Part shown: positions 38,798 through 50,454 of the stretch, piece after piece
Position numbering within the stretch: the stretch's first letter is position 1
Layout of the letters: each line of letters opens with the position of its first letter
NCBI GenBank assembly: GCA_014773175.1
Contig: VXCM01005536.1
Location: 99,194-163,193 of the forward strand
Source of the DNA: Lucifuga dentata
Lineage: Eukaryota > Chordata > Actinopteri > Ophidiiformes > Bythitidae
DNA length: 64,000 nucleotides
Direction: 5' to 3'
Made by a program: the position numbers and the translations under genes
The notes under the pieces: generated by a model
The model's input: the letters and a program-made list of their open reading frames with translations, nothing else
What the model was told of the DNA's origin: nothing
The model's database searches: none

Positions 38798-40312
38798 CTA
38801 GAAAAGAAAGAAAAAACAGAAAATGTAAATAACAGAGGCATTCCCCCCCCAAAAAAAAATATATATATATATAGAAACTGCAGGTGAAAACTACGATGGC
38901 GTACCATGTAAGAAAAAAAAAAAAGAGGGGGCATTATTTCAAGTTTCAAAACTTGAAAATTTGCGAGTCTTAAAAGTCTGTATGCTTATGATAATTAGAT
39001 GATTATTCATCATTAAAAACCTTTTTTTTAGATTTTAAACTCACAAATTTGCGAGTTATTTTGCAAGTACACAATCTTATTAAATTATACTTTTCCATCG
39101 GATTTAACAATAAAGAAATACTTGTGCTTTCAGCACAAAATCATCAAATTATCATAAGAATATAAACTTTTAAAACTGGCAAATTTGCGAGTTTGAAAAC
39201 TCAAAATAACCCCCCACCCCCATTTTTTTTTCTTATATGCCTTTTCTTATATTCCTAATACGCCATCATAGAAAACAGAAGGTCATGTAAATGTGAAACA
39301 AAAACACCATATCAAGTCTTGTCGCACTAATTTCATCTGTAATTTGTTTTCAGCCCTGTACACACACACACATACACACACGCTCAGTTACACACTTATG
39401 CATTCTTTTGTGTTTCACTCAGATTTACAGTGAACCAATAACTTCCTATGTCATGTTATATAAACAAAATCACCAAAAGAAAATGCCCTATTTCTCATGA
39501 CAACCTTGTTTCCTTTAAATTTTATAAGATAAACATGATTTGTGAAACAAATGTTCATTTTCTAGTTTTTTTTTTTTTTTTTNTTTTTTTTTTTTTTTTT
39601 GCATAAATCACAACTTAATCAAAAAATTAATGACAGCGTTAAATGTGATCTATCAGAGGTAAACTGAAAACATATATGTTATCTATATTGTTGAGTTTAA
39701 GAACATATTTAGTAAGTTTTCTAAGCAAATGTTTGTTTCTGTAATGCTTTAAAAATATCATGGGTTAATTTGACCCTTCAAACACGACCTAAGGCATGTA
39801 TGCAGCATGATGGTACCTTCAAATGTTCTTCCTGTTCGTGTTTATTTTGTCTTTATTATATCAGATGTGTGTCCTACTCATCAAGTCTGGTCACACACTA
39901 ACACACACACACACATATCTGTGAATAGCGTGTCTTAGCATTGCTGTATTAACAGGATTAGGTTGTGAGCATTTCTTTAACATGCAGCATCCTGTAGAAC
40001 ACAAAACATTAAAGCGATCTCATGACTCGATGAGATCTGTTTACGCTCCAGTCAGCGTGGAGCTGCACGACATCATCGCAGCACGGTGGCGTTCTCAGCC
40101 ACACGGCTTTATGGTCAACATGGCTTAAGCAGATATCGTGTAAGAGGCTTTCAAACCAGAGAAGCTGACTAATTCATCTGCAAACAGCCTAGCAACAAGC
40201 GAGCCAGGCAGACAGGAAAGGTGCTCCTGCTATACTGGGGATTCCCTGTGGGACGGGGCGGAAAATAGGTGAAGTAAGCATAGTGCAGTACCTGAGCTTT
40301 AAAGGAGTATAC

Positions 40313-40458
40313 CAGTGAATTTTACAAATAAAATCCACATACATGTTACATTACTGCCAGCCATTTTCCAAACCAAACTGGAGCGGTAAATATTAAAATT
40401 TCTACCTTCCAGACTGCCATTGGTTTAAATTCATCCCAGTACGCTACTAAAATAAACT
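40313..40458. mobile_element. TTAA MITE, divergent left fragment
   Basis: TTAA then aggagtataccagtgaattt, followed by family landmarks ttactgccagccattttcca and ctaccttccagactgccatt. The right half is not present; the tandem duplication follows. Confidence 0.65.
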
Positions 40459-40890
40459 GTAAAGACTTGAAATTAGCTTTCTGAAAAACAAATATTTATT
40501 ATTTTAAGCTTTTAATTTTCATTTGCGACCATATTTTGTCAATTCTTAATGCATTAAGAAAAATACAAATATGACAGCCTGGAGCCGAGAAAGTTTGAAT
40601 ATGATTTTTAAGAAAGCATAATTTTATATACTACAAAAGCATGTTAATATTAGACCATAACTGTCAATGTATAAGTGTAAAGACTTGAATTGTGCCTTTT
40701 TAAAAAATTTATTTATTATTTTAAGCTTTTAATATTCATTTGAGACCATATTTTTTCAATTCTTAATGCATAAAGAAAAATACAAATATCAGAGCCTGGA
40801 GCTGAGGAGCAGAGAAAGTTTAAGAAAGCATAATTTTATATACTACAAAAGCATATTAATATTAGACCATAACTATCAATGTGTAAGTGT
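40459..40890. repeat. tandem duplication, period about 218 bp, two units
   Basis: gtaaagacttgaa restarts at 40459 and 40677. The units share ttattttaagcttttaat, agaaaaatacaaatat and catattaatattagacc type segments with small differences and a short deletion in the second. There is no N between them, so unlike the joins it looks real. Confidence 0.8.
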
Positions 40891-41605
40891 ATATTCTACA
40901 TCTCTTCACATTCTTCCATGCATATTTAACAAAAATGAAGTTAATCTTATATCCTCCACATTTGGAATATGACAAGTTTTTTGTGTGTATTTTCCTTTAA
41001 AGAATGTAAGATTAAAAATTTTTTGATCTGACACACAAATACGATGCAGCTATCTGACCGGATTAAAAAAGTAGGTTAGCAAATGTTGTTCTGATGCAGC
41101 AATAAGTCCTTAAAAGACTAGTAAAATTCAGCGTCATTTATCCGTCCATTCTTTAAACAACTAAAACGTGTAGAACATCCTGATCCAGACTTTGCCGGTC
41201 CTTTGTGATCCTGTCAGAGTCTCACAGCCACAGGAAACCTTCAAACACACAGCAGGTGGAGGAACGCACAACACAAAACAACACAACACCAAAGGCAGGA
41301 AACGGAAAACACAGATTCTAACCACGGCTATCTCTGACTGGACACTTGAAAATAATGCTGCAGCTACAGATGTAAACTCTGACACGCTTATCCATCCCTG
41401 CTGAAGGACATGAGACGACTTCTTATTGCCTGCATGAGATGTTTGGCTGTTACTGCTGGAATAAACCTCAGCACGTGTAATGAATTAAATCTGACTTCAA
41501 AACAGGAGCCTTTATGGATCTGTGATATGAATAAATTTATCAACTTCACGTTTATTTTCATTGAATCTTTGACTTGTGCACATTACTTATTCCCTCACCT
41601 GCTTG

Positions 41606-41787
41606 TGTCTATTCATACTTATATATGTTGAGGATGACGAGATATGAATAGATATTATATATGTCTATTCATACTAATATATGTTGAGTATAAAGATATG
41701 AATAGATATATGTCTATTTATACTTATATATGTTGAGTATGAAGAGATATGAATAGATATGTCTATTCATACTTATATATGTTAAGA
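41606..41787. repeat. minisatellite, units about 49-56 bp
   Basis: tgtctattcatacttatata begins units at 41606, 41662, 41711 and 41760; the last is partial. Each unit ends gatatgaatagata. A CA run follows at 41797-41817. Confidence 0.9.
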
Positions 41788-41840
41788 GGAAAGTGCGCGC
41801 ACGCACACACACACACATCAGGGTATCAAGAACACCAAAA

Positions 41841-42365
41841 CTATTATATGAACGGTTATTTTCTCAGTTTTTTCAGCATAGTTATCAAGCACGATATGCA
41901 GTAGAAAAAAGGTTCAGGTTACCTAAATCAAAAACAAATACAGTATGTTACAGAGCACAGTAATGTACAGAGCCATGGTCTTCTGGAACTCAGTGCATAT
42001 GATACAAGAAAACAATAAGGATCGGTTCAAAACTTTGTTAAAACAGCATCTGAAAGGACAGCAGTAACCTGGATGTAATGAATAGATGTTAATGTACTTC
42101 ATACTGTACCCTTAGATTTCTTATTTTATGTTTGTTTGACGTCTTGTTGAAATGTGACAATTTTTGTTTCTCTTTGGATTTCTTTTGTTTTTTGAATTAT
42201 TAATTTTAGGAAATGGATCTGTTTTCTTTGTTCTGTGGTGTGTTGTATATACTGTATGTGTGTGTGTGTGTGTGTGTGTATCTGTATGTGGTTGGACTCC
42301 AGGAAGAATAGCCAACAATGTGTATGCTGGTGCTAAAGGAATTCCTAATAAAGAAAGAGAGTATA
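41841..42365 (+). mobile_element. LINE remnant with reverse transcriptase C-terminus and 3' tail
   Basis: Translates to pieces such as RFRLPKSKTNTV and YRAMVFWNSVHMIQENN, then RFKTLLKQHLKGQQ and a stop, the typical end of a fish LINE protein. The 3' UTR has a GT microsatellite (42255-42279) and the tail gttggactccaggaagaata. The same tail occurs at 44660-44757 and 50050-50160. Confidence 0.82.
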
Positions 42366-43220
42366 GCAATGTGATTTGGCTAATTGGTTAATATTCAAAC
42401 AATATTTTCAAACCAAAGCAAGCACATCCATTTCACGTTTTCCCCTATAGAATATCAAATAATGGTATGCGCTGTATTACATGCATTCATGCAAATTAAG
42501 GCTACAGAGTTTCTGCAGCAGGAGGAAGGCTGAGCTGCTTTTACAGCGATGGCAGATTCACTTACAGTATCTCATGTTCGTACTGTGGAAATCTTTGCAT
42601 CTTTGGAAGTTTATGCAGGGTGCACCTCATTTTTTTCTTAGAGTTCTCAAACTGTGATACTCAATCTTGTGGTACTCAAAATTTCATGGTGAGTATAATT
42701 AATTCCAATAAAGTTGAACTCGGGGAGACACGTGGAGTAGAGTATTTCCACCAATGTGGAGTGTTCTGTTTGGTTTGCCAACCCAATTTGGAGCCATTCT
42801 GACCATTTTGACTGAAAATAAATTGGTTCAGAACCAGTTGGATCCAGATGGAAACAAAACAAAACAAATAGCACGACCTGAAGTGGGAGCCGTGGTGATA
42901 TCATATTTTTCTATCTCCACGAAAGTGAAAAATGAAAAACAACGGAGAAATCAAAATGTGTTGAATGGGCTGCGTAACATCAATAGCTGGCTCATTTAAC
43001 TGCTGCATTGAAGTAAATATTTTTAATGAGATGATAAAACCACGTAAAATTTAATTGTGCTTGTTTTCACTAATCTATTTCTGCTGATAAAAAAAAACAA
43101 AAAACACGACGACAAAAACTTCTGCTGTTGCATCCACTGGTTTGCTATATGGGATCTTGTAGATAACGTAGATAACGAACAGATACGGTTCAAGAACCAG
43201 AACTTTATGTGGTGGAAAAT
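42366..43220. other. no gene or element recognised
   Basis: AT-rich sequence inside the presumed lrrn1 intron, with short chance ORFs. Confidence 0.5.
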
Positions 43221-43280
43221 CTCTCTCTCTCTCTCTCTCTCTCTCNCCCTCCCTCTCCCTCTCCCTCTCCCTCTCTCTCA
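43221..43280. repeat. CT and CCCTCT simple repeats at an N join
   Basis: CT units 43221-43245, N at 43246, then CCCTCT-type units. Two different repeats meeting at the N suggest a join between contigs. Confidence 0.9.
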
Positions 43281-43727
43281 TCCCTCTGTGTCCATGGAGA
43301 TAGTAATGGTTTGATCTGGCAAACAAGTGAGTCGCGGCTAGAGGAAATGAATGGGACAGACAGTTGATTTGCATCGACAGGCTCCCAACACTGCAGAACA
43401 GCTGCATGTCATAAAGGCCTATTCATTAAAAGACTATTTATAAGACACTGTTCATTTCTATTACACTTCAATGATGATAAGAAATCATTACAACGCAATT
43501 CAAGCACCAAACGATGAAGTAATTTAACCTGTGAGAGAGAAGCTCCTGCATGCTGCATCACAGTGCTGCTACAGGCCAGCTGCAGGAGGTTACAGATGTG
43601 CTGAGTGGATTTCTGATTATATTCACAGATAAACAGATAAACCAGAGATGTTAAAATGATCATTAGACCATCAGATGAGGGGAAGTATACGCTGGCTAAC
43701 AGTCTCAGACAGAAACGCTAACGTGAC

Positions 43728-44519
43728 TTAGGCTACATTCACATTACAGGCCTTAATGCTCATTTCTGATGTTTTAACCAGATCTGATCTTTTTGTGTTG
43801 ATAGTTCACATTCATGTTTGTAGTAACATGTATCAGACACCATGTGAACATGCTGAGGTCCTAAACTGCCATGCATGCGCAGATTTAACAAAATGTGAGC
43901 CATATGCTACAGGAATAACAACAATAAGCATCATGTTTGTGCGACAGAACAAACATGGTGACGTAGCTGCAGCATCATGACAGGATTATTTGTTGCAGAT
44001 GTCAGAAGACGATGCAGATAATCACAGGATGAGAATGAGACAAGAAACTAAAGCTGTAGCAGCTGCTCTGTTAGCGGCTGCTGCTGCACATCACGCAGAG
44101 AGAGGCGTGGGTATGAGGGCGGAGCCAGTGATGGTGGGACGCCATGTTCACGAATTCACACAGGAACAGTTCATGAAAACTTTACAATGTCTCCATAAAT
44201 ATCCAACAAATTTCCACTAACCTCCGTCGCTGTTGTTCCTCTCCTCCATATTTATTTTTACCGGCTGCTATGAGGCGCCAACGCTGAACAAGGACGACAT
44301 GTGATATGCGTGGAGAAGTGAGACGTTAAAAAAAAAAACACATGAATTCTGATCTGAGCGGTCAGACAGCGGTCGCACAGCCAGAGATCAGATATGGATC
44401 AGATCTAGACCACATATGAAAGTGGCCCAGATCTGATATGAAAAAATCAGATCTGAGTCACATGAAGGCAAAAAAAACGGATCTGGGCCACTTCAGCGTG
44501 TGATGTGAACGCAGCCTTA
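43728..44519. mobile_element. hAT-like nonautonomous element with inverted ends
   Basis: Left end taggctacattcacattaca, right end tgatgtgaacgcagcctta. Internal agatctgatct and cagatctgggcca motifs recur near the right end. A 76-aa plus-strand ORF (43990-44220) has an Ala/His-rich stretch and GRHVHEFTQEQF; I do not recognise it. Superfamily is inferred from the ends only. Confidence 0.65.
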
Positions 44520-44659
44520 TGTACACAAAACTCAAACCCACCTTATTGGTCAGAATGCTGACAACAGCACCCAAGGCTTCTGTAGATACGTATTAACTTA
44601 AATGTTGAATGGTTTTTAAAGTAATAGCTTGTTTAAAATATTAAAATATATTTTACATC

Positions 44660-44757
44660 TGTTTGACCTATTTGTTTTCTTATGTATTTATGTGTATTGA
44701 TGGACTCCAGGAAGACGAGCAACTACATGTGCAGAAGCTAACAGGGATCCAATAAAC
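44660..44757 (+). mobile_element. LINE 3' tail fragment
   Basis: attgatggactccaggaaga, then cgagcaactacatgtgcaga and gggatccaataaac, matching the tail at 50050-50160. Confidence 0.75.
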
Positions 44758-44889
44758 AACACGTGATATCCACAAAGTCTGTAATTTAGGCGAAAATAGT
44801 GCTGCTCCTGGTCCTTCACGGCCCACCCTCCGTGCTGAGACCAGCAGGATGCAGGTGAACGGCATCTTGATTTGTGGGATTTACACTGA

Positions 44890-44925
44890 GAAACTGAAGA
44901 AACGTGGACACGTTTCTTCAGTTTC
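44890..44925. repeat. perfect 17-bp inverted repeat
   Basis: gaaactgaagaaacgtg and cacgtttcttcagtttc separated by two bases. It would form a stable hairpin. Each arm contains an ISRE-like gaaactgaag. Confidence 0.9.
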
Positions 44926-44996
44926 ACACACACACCTGCTTTTCAAAGGCATCAAGAGAACAGTGCAACAAAGCCCTGCTAATAGGGTCTGTGTGT

Positions 44997-44998
<2 letters not shown>

Positions 44999-45052
<54 letters not shown>
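44999..45052. repeat. GT microsatellite
   Basis: About 27 uninterrupted GT units. Confidence 0.96.
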
Positions 45053-45054
<2 letters not shown>

Positions 45055-45319
45055 TGGGGGCATGCAGGAATTGGGAAATGCACAAATAGATATCAGTCAG
45101 TGGATCGGTGCCACTTTAATTCATTCTGTTCATTTGAAAGAAACTATTTTAGAGAAATATGTCGCAAAGTTGATGTTTACACAAAATAAAATATTGCACA
45201 AATCATACACCATTAAGATTATTCAGAATGAATCTGATTTGCTCTGTCTGACCATTCAGGGTTAAAGTATTCAGTGTCCTGATTGGATGGTATGGCTCAA
45301 CAATTCCTATGACTTTTGA

Positions 45320-45824
45320 AGGACCAAACCAGTGATTCTGCATGTTTGAGCCCAATAAATACAACTCACATACACCTTAGGTTGCTGCCAACTGTTTTCC
45401 AAAACACTAAACCATATTTTAATTTTCGTGTTATTTTGTCAAATCCTTTGAATGTTTGAATTGAATGTTCAGGTGATATATCCATCTTAAAATTCAGTGT
45501 TTTGCCTGCTAACACTTATGCACGATTGTAGAAGGCCATTTGAACAGCAGTTTTCTGGGACTATCCATGGCAGAGACATACATTTTCTTCCATATAGCTA
45601 TGCATTGGATTGATGAAATAAGTAACTTTGACAAAAAAATATTTTTGTTTGATTTTAATGGCATACTGGAATGAGCTGAACCCAATGGCAGCCTGGAAGG
45701 TAGGAAAAACAATTTTATATTTACTGCTTCAGTCGTATGTTTTGGGAAATGGTTGGCAGTGTCAAAATGCATACGGAGGTTGAATTTATTGGATGTAAAC
45801 TTACAAAATCACTGGCATGGTCCT
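45320..45824. mobile_element. TTAA-type MITE, second subfamily, complete
   Basis: Left aggaccaaaccagtgattct, right aatcactggcatggtcct-TTAA. Interior has catgtttgagcccaataaat, ttttctgggactatcc and ctggaaggtaggaaaaac. Lacks the internal end-like motif of the first subfamily. Left flank reads TTGA. Confidence 0.82.
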
Positions 45825-46930
45825 TTAATTTCTGTTTGGGCACAGATCTTAAACGCTTAACATATCAAAATGTGCATTTTCTGTTTTCATGGGTATAATC
45901 ACAGCCTCCAGAATGATTTTGTATCTTTTTCGCTTCTATTTTCTCTTTCATTGCAGATTGGATTTTTTGCGTAAAATTTGCTCCTGGATCTTGACATGAA
46001 GGACGAAGTTGATGTTTGGAAGTTTCTGTGTCTAAAAACTTTGGCACAAAAATGTGTTTAACTGACTTTACTCTTTTGACAGCGTGAACCAGCACTCACT
46101 TCTAACCCAAAGGTCCACGGAGAAAACGTGTTAAAGTCACACTGCGTGGACGCCACAGGCAATAAATGGACTCCAGTGGGCAGACCAACAGGCCAGAACC
46201 ACAAATCCTACTACTGCACATTCCCATAATAAAAAGAAACATTTAGGGTTGGAGCTGTTGTGTGCTGAGTGATGGAAGTCTCCATCACAAAAGCGCAACA
46301 GCTGCAGCAACAGAAGAAGCACAAAGACCCCCTGCTGTTACTGCTGCTCATCTCCAGCAGCTTTCAAACCGGCCTGTCCTCGCTGCAAGAAGACTCCGCG
46401 ACTTTTGCTCACAACGGAGAAAAGGAGACATCTGCTGACATACTTTAACATTAACATGCAAATCACATTGGCACCGCGTCGCGCACGGTGCAGCAGCGTC
46501 TGCCGGCGGCGAGCGCTGCTGCAACGCGATCAAAGTTTGTTTTCTGAGGAATATCATGTGACGCATAGAGGGATGAATCGTGTGAAAAAAGGAAATATGA
46601 AAAAGGAAATGTTTACCATATACTATAGCTGATGTTATAACAAGAAAAAGTCAGATTCCAGATAAACTGAAAACATGGATGTGCAGCTCGATGATGAGAA
46701 GTGTTTTGGTAAAATGCCCTTGAGTTTATCTGCAGCTTTAATCTGTCCTGCTCGCCCTTGCAAGCAGAGATGTTATGAAGAGAAAACAGATGTAAAGAGT
46801 ATCTGACATTGCAAATAAAACATCACAGCTGAAGGCTTATAGCTATTAGTTAAACAGTATTTTTTAACAGAAAATGCAGAATGAGAATAGCAGGCTGCAG
46901 CAGCTTGAACCTGCTTCTCGCTGCTCTCAC

Positions 46931-47260
46931 CTTGTTGGCATTCCAGTCCGACGTTCCCAAGCGCACAGCGGCTTCATCCACAGAGCTGCACGCCTCACTG
47001 CATCATAAGAAATAAGCTGGATATTGCTGCGTTAAGTTACCGGCGTCATCAGCGTAAAATCAGGTATTCCTTTATTCTCCGGCTTCAGCTGGAGGCTGTT
47101 TACAGCGCGGCGCCGCTTGTGTATCCGATCAGACGCGACTCTCTGAGCGCCTGAGAGAGACGCATGGCGCGGTCTGCAGAAAGAGCTCCAACCCGCAACC
47201 CAGACACCGATCTGCTGCTCCGATAGTCCTCCTCTCTGCTCCTCCTGCTCCTCCCACCGA
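46931..47260 (-). other. predicted untranslated first exon of lrrn1
   Basis: A CpG-rich stretch on the minus strand ends in a strong donor, caacaag|gtgaga (intron begins at 46930). A second possible donor, gccg|gtaact, lies at 47041/47040. No long ORF is conserved here. It sits about 8.1 kb upstream of the lrrn1 acceptor. The upstream limit is a guess from the CCAAT position. It could instead belong to an unrelated noncoding transcript. Confidence 0.45.
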
Positions 47261-47390
47261 CCGCAAAAAGAAAAAATGATGAAAAACACCTGGCGCTGTC
47301 CGGAGCAGTCAGCTGATTCCCCGGCAGGCTATTGGCTGAGACCGGCTGTCTGTCACCGCGGGCCACGCAGAGCGCCGCGCCANGGGGGGG
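47261..47390 (-). promoter_or_regulatory. CpG-rich promoter candidate for lrrn1
   Basis: GC-rich DNA with many CpG dinucleotides (for example gcgccgcgcc) in an otherwise AT-rich region. It has a CCAAT box on the minus strand (agccaatag, near 47328-47336) and no TATA box. Orientation and spacing fit transcription toward lrrn1. A single N at 47383 followed by a G run marks an assembly break at its upstream edge. Confidence 0.5.
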
Positions 47391-47399
47391 GGGACAAGG

Positions 47400-47900
47400 C
47401 ATTATGGTGAAAAAAAGCTCCCCTATAAGCCTTCACAGGGTGTGTGTCTTTTGCTTGGTGACACAATTGTTGCACTTTTCCAAAAACACACAATATAGCA
47501 TTATAATATTATGAGTTTTTGATACTAAATGTATCCATGAGAGACTTCTGAGTTATTTACCAAATTATGATTTAGATATTAGTAGTAGCAGCAATTGTAG
47601 TAATTAGTTTGTATGAGTTTTAATCTGACACGAAAGCTTTAAAGGACCAAACCAGTGGTTTTTCATGTTTGAGCCCAATAAAAACTACCTGCATACCTTA
47701 CATTACTCGTGTGATGCCACAGAGGTCAGTTTTCCCTGACTTTGATTTTAAACTGAGTTTGTTGTGTTCTGTTCAAATAAATGTTTTTTTCTATTTACAT
47801 ATTGGTAAATGACTAATTTTGACAAAGTGTAATCATGCAGCAAAATCTCTTTTTGGTTTCTTTATATATCAAATATACATTTTATACTGTTGAAAAATAT
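47400..47900. other. upstream of lrrn1, no gene seen; MITE fragment at 47643-47710
   Basis: AT-rich. The MITE fragment starts TTAA-aggaccaaaccagtggtttt and stops after the first inverted repeat. Confidence 0.55.
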
Positions 47901-48560
47901 AATTATATGACACCTGTTACCTTCTCAAAATGAGTAAAAAATATACACGGGCTATCAGAATACACAATATCACACAGTGACCTTTAAATAGAAATTCAGC
48001 AGAATGCAGGATCACATTAAATTGGCACTCAAGCAGAAAAGCATCCATTATTATCTTGTGACCATATGATGGCATCAGAAAAGCATTAGATGTGAAGAAT
48101 GCATTTGCTCGTGGTTTCAGTGAGTCAAAGTGATTATGAACCTGCCATATGTGCAGCAGCTGAACTGCCATGACTGCTCTCACACAGGCCAGTTGCCATG
48201 TCTGAAAGTGCATGGCAACTGCTGGGGAGCAAAATGAGACATGGAAGGTTTGAAGTAGAGGCCCTGCATGAATAATTGCTCTTCAGTCCACAGTCTCTTA
48301 ATCTAATCCTCCTCTTAAACCTACATTGAACCTCCCTTTTTTACATGCATGGAGCAAAGCATGCGGCGTAAACATCTTAGCTGTGGTGACATTTCACATT
48401 TGTGGTGTCTTTATGTGCTCAGATCCTCCAAATATCTGCCTGTTCTTGATGTGGACTTGTTGGAAAGCTGCAAGCGCCTCAAGAATCAATTTACTCCATG
48501 AGCGTCCTTCACTTTGAAGGACCGCCATTTTAACACACTCCTTCACATGAGAGATCTGCG
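47900..48560. promoter_or_regulatory. unique stretch with RFX-type palindrome; possible lrrn1 enhancer
   Basis: No repeat match and balanced composition. It contains cagttgccatg and catggcaactg as inverted half-sites (48190-48221) and homeobox-like cattaaattg. It sits less than 1 kb upstream of the lrrn1 promoter candidate. Function inferred. Confidence 0.3.
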
Positions 48561-48919
48561 TGGTCTTGAAAACGTAAAAGCAGGAAGCTATAGGCTAACT
48601 TATTTCAATGGCAGAAAACATTTGTACATTGTAGATTTGAGGCTTTTGAAAATAAGTGAAGCCTTTTCTGAGTCATTTTTGGTTGTAAAACTATCAACAG
48701 TATGTAATAATGATGTCAATAGTGTGTTTCTCACGTAAGTGTCAATTGATTTAATCATTCCAGTTCCTCTGTCAGAATGTGTTGTATGATACATTAGCCA
48801 GAATGGTAATTATGCATCACAGGTAGACAACATCTAAAAGCACAGCACAGGTTGCTTCACAAGTGTTTGTTTGGCTATAAATAACTCCTGGTATACAGAT
48901 TTTCATATGTACATATGTA

Positions 48920-49378
48920 TAGGGTGTCCCAAAAAATGTACACACACTTTGAATGATTATAATTATAATGTTTATTAAGATATATCTAGGTTTTATAATC
49001 CAAGTTAAAGAAGACAAGTATAGAATCTTTTGANAATGTTTATTAAGATATATCTAGGTTTTATAATCCAAGTTAAAGAAGACAAGTATAGAATCTTTTG
49101 AGTTATGGCAGGCGTTGGAACTGATGACCGTTCTGATCCAGGTACTCTGATATTCTGATAACGCGGACAGATGGAATTGCAAACATCACGAATCATTTCA
49201 TTTGGTCTTGGTATTAATATGGTATGTATGTTCTTGTGCTTCCAGTAGCACTTAAGATAGATTCTCAAAGCTTAGTCTTGCTTCTGCCATTAATTCTAAT
49301 CAGTTGCACCTGTAAAAAAAGAAAGTTTGAGTGAGTTATAATCATTCAAAGTGTGTATACATTTTTTGGGACACCCTA
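48920..49378. mobile_element. mariner/Tc1-like deletion derivative
   Basis: Inverted repeats of about 45 bp: tagggtgtcccaaaaaatgt at the left and attttttgggacacccta at the right, flanked by TA. The minus strand carries a short ORF with NEMIRDVCNSICPRYQNI, which may be a transposase C-terminal remnant. A 67-base duplication at an N join (49034) lies inside, so the true length is about 391 bp. Confidence 0.82.
48967..49101. repeat. 67-base duplication around a single N
   Basis: 48967-49033 equals 49035-49101; N at 49034. Confidence 0.9.
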
Positions 49379-50049
49379 TATGTATGTATATGTGTATATG
49401 TATATGTATATGTATATATATAGCGTAAATATGTGTAAATATGTCTGCCTTCAAAGCTGCCTGTGGTGAGGTGAAGGGAAATAGATGGGTAGGAGGCCGG
49501 TGGGGAGAAAAGCTGGTATCCTTACGCATCCACTCTGGTTCTCATCCAGGGATGAAGACAGATGGCTCCGGCCGCCTCAGAGCAAAATGAAAAAAAAACA
49601 GGCTTTGTGCAGCTGGACTCACTAAACAGATTCAGCCAATAAAGGTGGAGAGAAATATCAGCCAATCTTACGACAGTTTTTACAATATGCTGCTAAGAGA
49701 CATTTGGGATGTTTTACATTGTGTAAGACATTCATGGAACCCTGTCGTGAGTTTTTCTGTATGTTAATGCGCTTTTTAATGTCAGAATATTTGAAGCCTA
49801 ATTCGTATTGTCAAATATAATCTCAGAAGTGATGTTCTCTACATATTAAGCACATTAAGAACAGGAAACGTTTCAAATTACAAGTGAAACATTTCCTGGA
49901 GGAAATCAGCTGATGTTTATTGATCTTTGCAACCATCTTTTTGAGCTGCTTTCGTTAATTTTATTCAGGGGTTTTATGTAGTTATTGCCGAATGAGATGC
50001 ATATCAACTCAACTGTTTTAAAGCTATGTAATACTTTGTTTAATTTCTA
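49379..50049. other. no gene seen
   Basis: Starts with a tatgtatatgtg simple repeat (49380-49425). The rest is unrecognised AT-rich DNA. Confidence 0.55.
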
Positions 50050-50160
50050 TATTTTATGTCTGTTGGATTTATTTGTGTCTTATGTATTTATGTGTATTGA
50101 TGGACCACAGGAAGACTAGCAACTGCATTTGTGGAAGCTTAATGGGGATCCAATAAACAA
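50050..50160 (+). mobile_element. LINE 3' tail fragment
   Basis: gtgtattgatggaccacagg, then aagactagcaactgcattt and ggggatccaataaac. Same family as 41841-42365. Confidence 0.75.
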
Positions 50161-50204
50161 TACTATAATACTATAATAATATATATAATAATACAATACA
50201 ATGC

Positions 50205-50335
50205 AAAGCTGCAGGGGGTTTTCCACGGGTAGTCTAGTTTCTTCCCACAGTCCAAAGACAGGCAGGTTAAACAAACTGGAAACAAAGGAGGACGGACGGA
50301 CGGACGGAGAGACAGACAGACAGACAGACACATTG
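50205..50335. repeat. common fish repeat fragment with GGAC/GACA simple repeat
   Basis: tttcttcccacagtccaaag and gacaggcaggttaaac recall a widespread teleost repeat. It is followed by ggac units and gaca units up to 50331. Confidence 0.6.
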
Positions 50336-50454
50336 GTGGAAAATTCAGGAAAGAGTATTTCTCTGTGCATACCTTTCAGCAATGAGTTCAGCACCATGGA
50401 CAGGGCAAGAACAGCAGTTCCTGATATCTTAATATCTAAATTCTTAATATGAAG

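Larger units (their letters stand above)
38798..46930 (-). other. presumed first intron of lrrn1 (about 8.1 kb)
   Basis: No coding exon is visible. Contents: a poly-T single-N join (39583), a partial TTAA MITE (40313 on), a 218-bp tandem duplication, a minisatellite (41606-41787), a LINE remnant (41841-42365), CT/CCCTCT repeats (43221-43280), a hAT-like element (43728-44519), a LINE tail (44660-44757), a perfect palindrome, a GT microsatellite and a TTAA MITE (45320-45824). The stretch 40010-40250 is unique-looking and could be regulatory. Intron status depends on the predicted splice sites. Confidence 0.45.

Noticed and set aside
41606..41787. CRISPR-like spaced repeats
   Set aside because: The units are contiguous and diverged without unique spacers: a eukaryotic minisatellite.
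43075..43407. 110-aa ORF with Arg-Glu repeats
   Set aside because: It translates CT repeats across an N.
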